Below are positions 6,156 to 7,389 of a stretch of 7,389 nucleotides of DNA, one piece after another. The stretch is taken from assembly GCA_964574775.1 (NCBI GenBank), contig CAZNOS010000036.1, positions 1 to 7,389 of the forward strand, in the 5' to 3' direction. Made by a program: the position numbers and the translations under genes. This DNA is from CABMGO01 sp964574775 (GTDB lineage: Archaea > Nanobdellota > Nanobdellia > Pacearchaeales > GW2011-AR1). The notes beneath the pieces are model-generated. The model worked only from the letters and a program-made list of their open reading frames with translations, did not search any database and was not told where the DNA came from. Position 1 is the first letter of the stretch. Each line of letters starts with the position of its first letter.

Positions 6156-6163
6156 TTTAAATA
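6156..6163 (+). promoter_or_regulatory. TATA box of ftsZ
   Basis: TTTAAATA followed by G, the shared promoter nonamer. By the spacing seen elsewhere, transcription should start near 6186, leaving an approx. 40-nt leader before the ATG at 6227. The TTG at 6191 would be 35 nt away, which does not fit the leaderless spacing. Confidence 0.6.
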
Positions 6164-6202
6164 GAGGAATTGTATGCTTTTTAATTAAATTTGAAATTAC
6201 TG

Positions 6203-6211
6203 AAAGGAGGT
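6203..6211 (+). promoter_or_regulatory. strong Shine-Dalgarno sequence of ftsZ
   Basis: AAAGGAGGT, a near-complete match to the 16S rRNA 3' end. It lies 15 nt before the ATG at 6227, longer than the usual 5-10 nt, and no closer ATG, GTG or TTG exists. It argues against the in-frame TTG at 6191, which precedes it. Confidence 0.7.
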
Positions 6212-6226
6212 TTAAAAAAAGAGAAA

Positions 6227-7309
6227 ATGCCATTGGATTTTGCAAAAGAAGCAATACAAAATGCTGAGAAAAACAGTATTAATTTTGATGAGTTAAAAGC
6301 TGGTAAAGCAAATATTAAAGTTTTTGGCGTCGGCGGTTGTGGCTGTAATATGGCTACTTGGTTATTCAATAAAGGAATTACTGGAGCAACTGTTTACGGA
6401 ACAAATACTGATGCTTTACATTTGTCTATCACAAAAGCTGATGAGAAAATACTTATCGGTAAAGAATTAACTCGTGGATTAGGTTGCGGTGGTTATCCTG
6501 CTAGAGGAAGAGAAGCTGCAAAAGAAGCAATTTCTGACTTAAAGAGGGCTGTTTCGGGTTCGGATATGGTTTTCATTTTAGCTGGAATGGGCGGCGGTAC
6601 AGGTACTGGCGCTGCTTCTGTTATAGCACAACTTTCTAAGGAGACTGGAGCTGTCGTAATTTCTGTAGTAACAATGCCTTTTGAGGCAGAGAAGGCAAGA
6701 ATTGACAAGGCTGAATTTGGTTTACAAGAATTAAGAGAAGTGTCTGACACTGTTATTGTTCTTGATAACAATAGACTTGTAGATATTGCTGGACAGTTAC
6801 CTATGGAGCAAGCTTTCGCTGTTGCGAATGAACTTGTATCCACCATGATTAAGGGTATCGTAGAGACAATTACTTTACCATCCTTGATCAACCTTGACTA
6901 TGCTGATGTATCCGCAATCATGAAGAACGGAGATGTCGCTGTTATTGGTATTGGTGAAGATAATTCCACACAAAGAGTTGATACTGCATGTCAGCAAGCT
7001 TTGACACATCCTTTATTGGATGTTGATTATAGAGGCGCAACTGGTGCATTAATACACGTTACATGTGGACCTGATATGAAGTTGGAAGAATTCGACAATA
7101 TCGGTAGAATTGTAACTGAACATTTGTCACCTGAAGCTCAAGTAATCATTGGAGCTAGAATCAATAAAGAGTTCCAAGGAAGAGTCAGAGTTATCACAAT
7201 TATGACTGGTGTTAAGTCCCCTTATATCTTAGGAAAATCTCAATATGAGTCTAAGATGAGTAGTAGAGGACCATCGGTTAATGATTTGGGATTAGACGAC
7301 TACAGTTAA
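6227..7309 (+). CDS. ftsZ: cell division GTPase FtsZ, 360 aa
   Basis: Tubulin-like GTPase that polymerises into the division ring at mid-cell. Visible elements, numbered from the ATG, are: an N-terminal helix (1-27); G-V-G-G-C-G-C-N (34-41), the nucleotide loop; N-T-D (60-62); G-L-G-C-G-G-Y-P (84-91); the tubulin signature G-G-G-T-G-T-G (122-128); D-N-N-R-L (180-184); and the T7 loop N-L-D-Y-A-D-V (222-228), whose Asp224 and Asp227 complete the active site of the next subunit. The C-terminal domain continues to about 335 and ends in a short acidic tail (N-D-L-G-L-D-D-Y) that may bind ring anchors. From memory the D-N-N-R-L and H-P-L-L-D-V-D-Y-R-G-A-T-G segments resemble archaeal FtsZ2 more than FtsZ1, but this is not settled. 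An upstream in-frame TTG (6191) would add 12 residues and is disfavoured by the Shine-Dalgarno position. Unlike its neighbours, the gene has a leader, a Shine-Dalgarno and a hairpin terminator, suggesting strong expression. Confidence 0.97.
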   Translation: MPLDFAKEAIQNAEKNSINFDELKAGKANIKVFGVGGCGCNMATWLFNKGITGATVYGTNTDALHLSITKADEKILIGKELTRGLGCGGYPARGREAAKEAISDLKRAVSGSDMVFILAGMGGGTGTGAASVIAQLSKETGAVVISVVTMPFEAEKARIDKAEFGLQELREVSDTVIVLDNNRLVDIAGQLPMEQAFAVANELVSTMIKGIVETITLPSLINLDYADVSAIMKNGDVAVIGIGEDNSTQRVDTACQQALTHPLLDVDYRGATGALIHVTCGPDMKLEEFDNIGRIVTEHLSPEAQVIIGARINKEFQGRVRVITIMTGVKSPYILGKSQYESKMSSRGPSVNDLGLDDYS

Positions 7310-7329
7310 AAACTAAGTTGAAAATCATT

Positions 7330-7352
7330 GGGTGCTTTTGCACCCTTTTTTT
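7330..7352 (+). terminator. intrinsic hairpin/U-tract terminator of ftsZ
   Basis: GGGTGC-TTTT-GCACCC forms a perfect 6-bp GC-rich stem with a tetraloop, followed directly by seven T's. It begins 21 nt after the ftsZ stop. This is the form of a bacterial factor-independent terminator, unusual next to the plain U-tracts typical of archaea. It is not bidirectional, since the minus strand lacks a matching U-tract. Confidence 0.85.
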
Positions 7353-7389
7353 ATTTTTTTATCCTTTAATTTTTAAGGAAAATAATTTT

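Noticed and set aside
6191..6226. Extended FtsZ starting at TTG 6191.
   Set aside because: The strong Shine-Dalgarno (6203-6211) would then lie inside the coding sequence, and the TATA box is 35 nt away rather than 29-30.
6493..6891. A 132-codon open frame on the minus strand inside ftsZ, and shorter ones inside other genes (462-686, 2654-2869, 4166-4378, 6181-6369).
   Set aside because: Each is antisense to a well-supported gene, lacks its own promoter or ribosome site, and has low-complexity composition typical of a shadow frame.
1..7389. tRNA or rRNA genes, CRISPR arrays, insertion sequences, integrases or defence genes.
   Set aside because: No cloverleaf-like sequence, spaced repeats, transposase motifs or recognised defence domains were seen on either strand.

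Overview
The window looks like a piece of an AT-rich archaeal chromosome, most likely from a DPANN-type lineage (Woesearchaeota/Pacearchaeota-like). Three observations support this. The threonyl-tRNA synthetase carries the archaea-specific N-terminal editing domain. The FtsZ is archaeal in style, with a short acidic tail. Most genes have a TATA-like box whose first base lies 29-30 nt before the start codon, which is the arrangement of leaderless archaeal transcripts. The lineage below 'archaeon' is inference.

Left part (1-1486): the 3' end of an unrecognised plus-strand gene runs off the left edge and meets, with only 2 nt between stop codons, a minus-strand gene for a 163-aa conserved-looking hypothetical protein. 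Upstream of that on the minus strand is a pair of small ORFs (69 aa, then about 89-120 aa). Their frames overlap in a -1 relation, and the second lacks a convincing start codon. They are either two overlapping genes or one gene split by a frameshift.

Middle (1546-4519, all minus): thrS (complete, 581 aa, zinc ligands and class II motifs visible) lies downstream of a two-gene operon. The operon encodes a small single-span membrane or secreted protein of unknown function followed by a family-2-like GT-A glycosyltransferase. The thrS promoter overlaps the glycosyltransferase stop codon.

Right part (4627-7389, all plus): from a 107-bp divergent promoter region come a 253-aa protein I do not recognise and a 218-aa putative zinc metallopeptidase (HEGQH motif plus a downstream Glu). 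Each has its own leaderless-type promoter. Then comes ftsZ, which is expressed differently: TATA box, an approx. 40-nt leader, a strong Shine-Dalgarno sequence, and a textbook hairpin-plus-U-tract terminator after the stop.

How they fit together: thrS and ftsZ are housekeeping genes. The four genes between them form a divergently transcribed cluster (membrane protein + glycosyltransferase on one side, orphan soluble protein + zincin on the other). It could concern the cell surface, but the sequence alone does not show a joint function. I saw no tRNA, rRNA, CRISPR array, insertion sequence or integrase.
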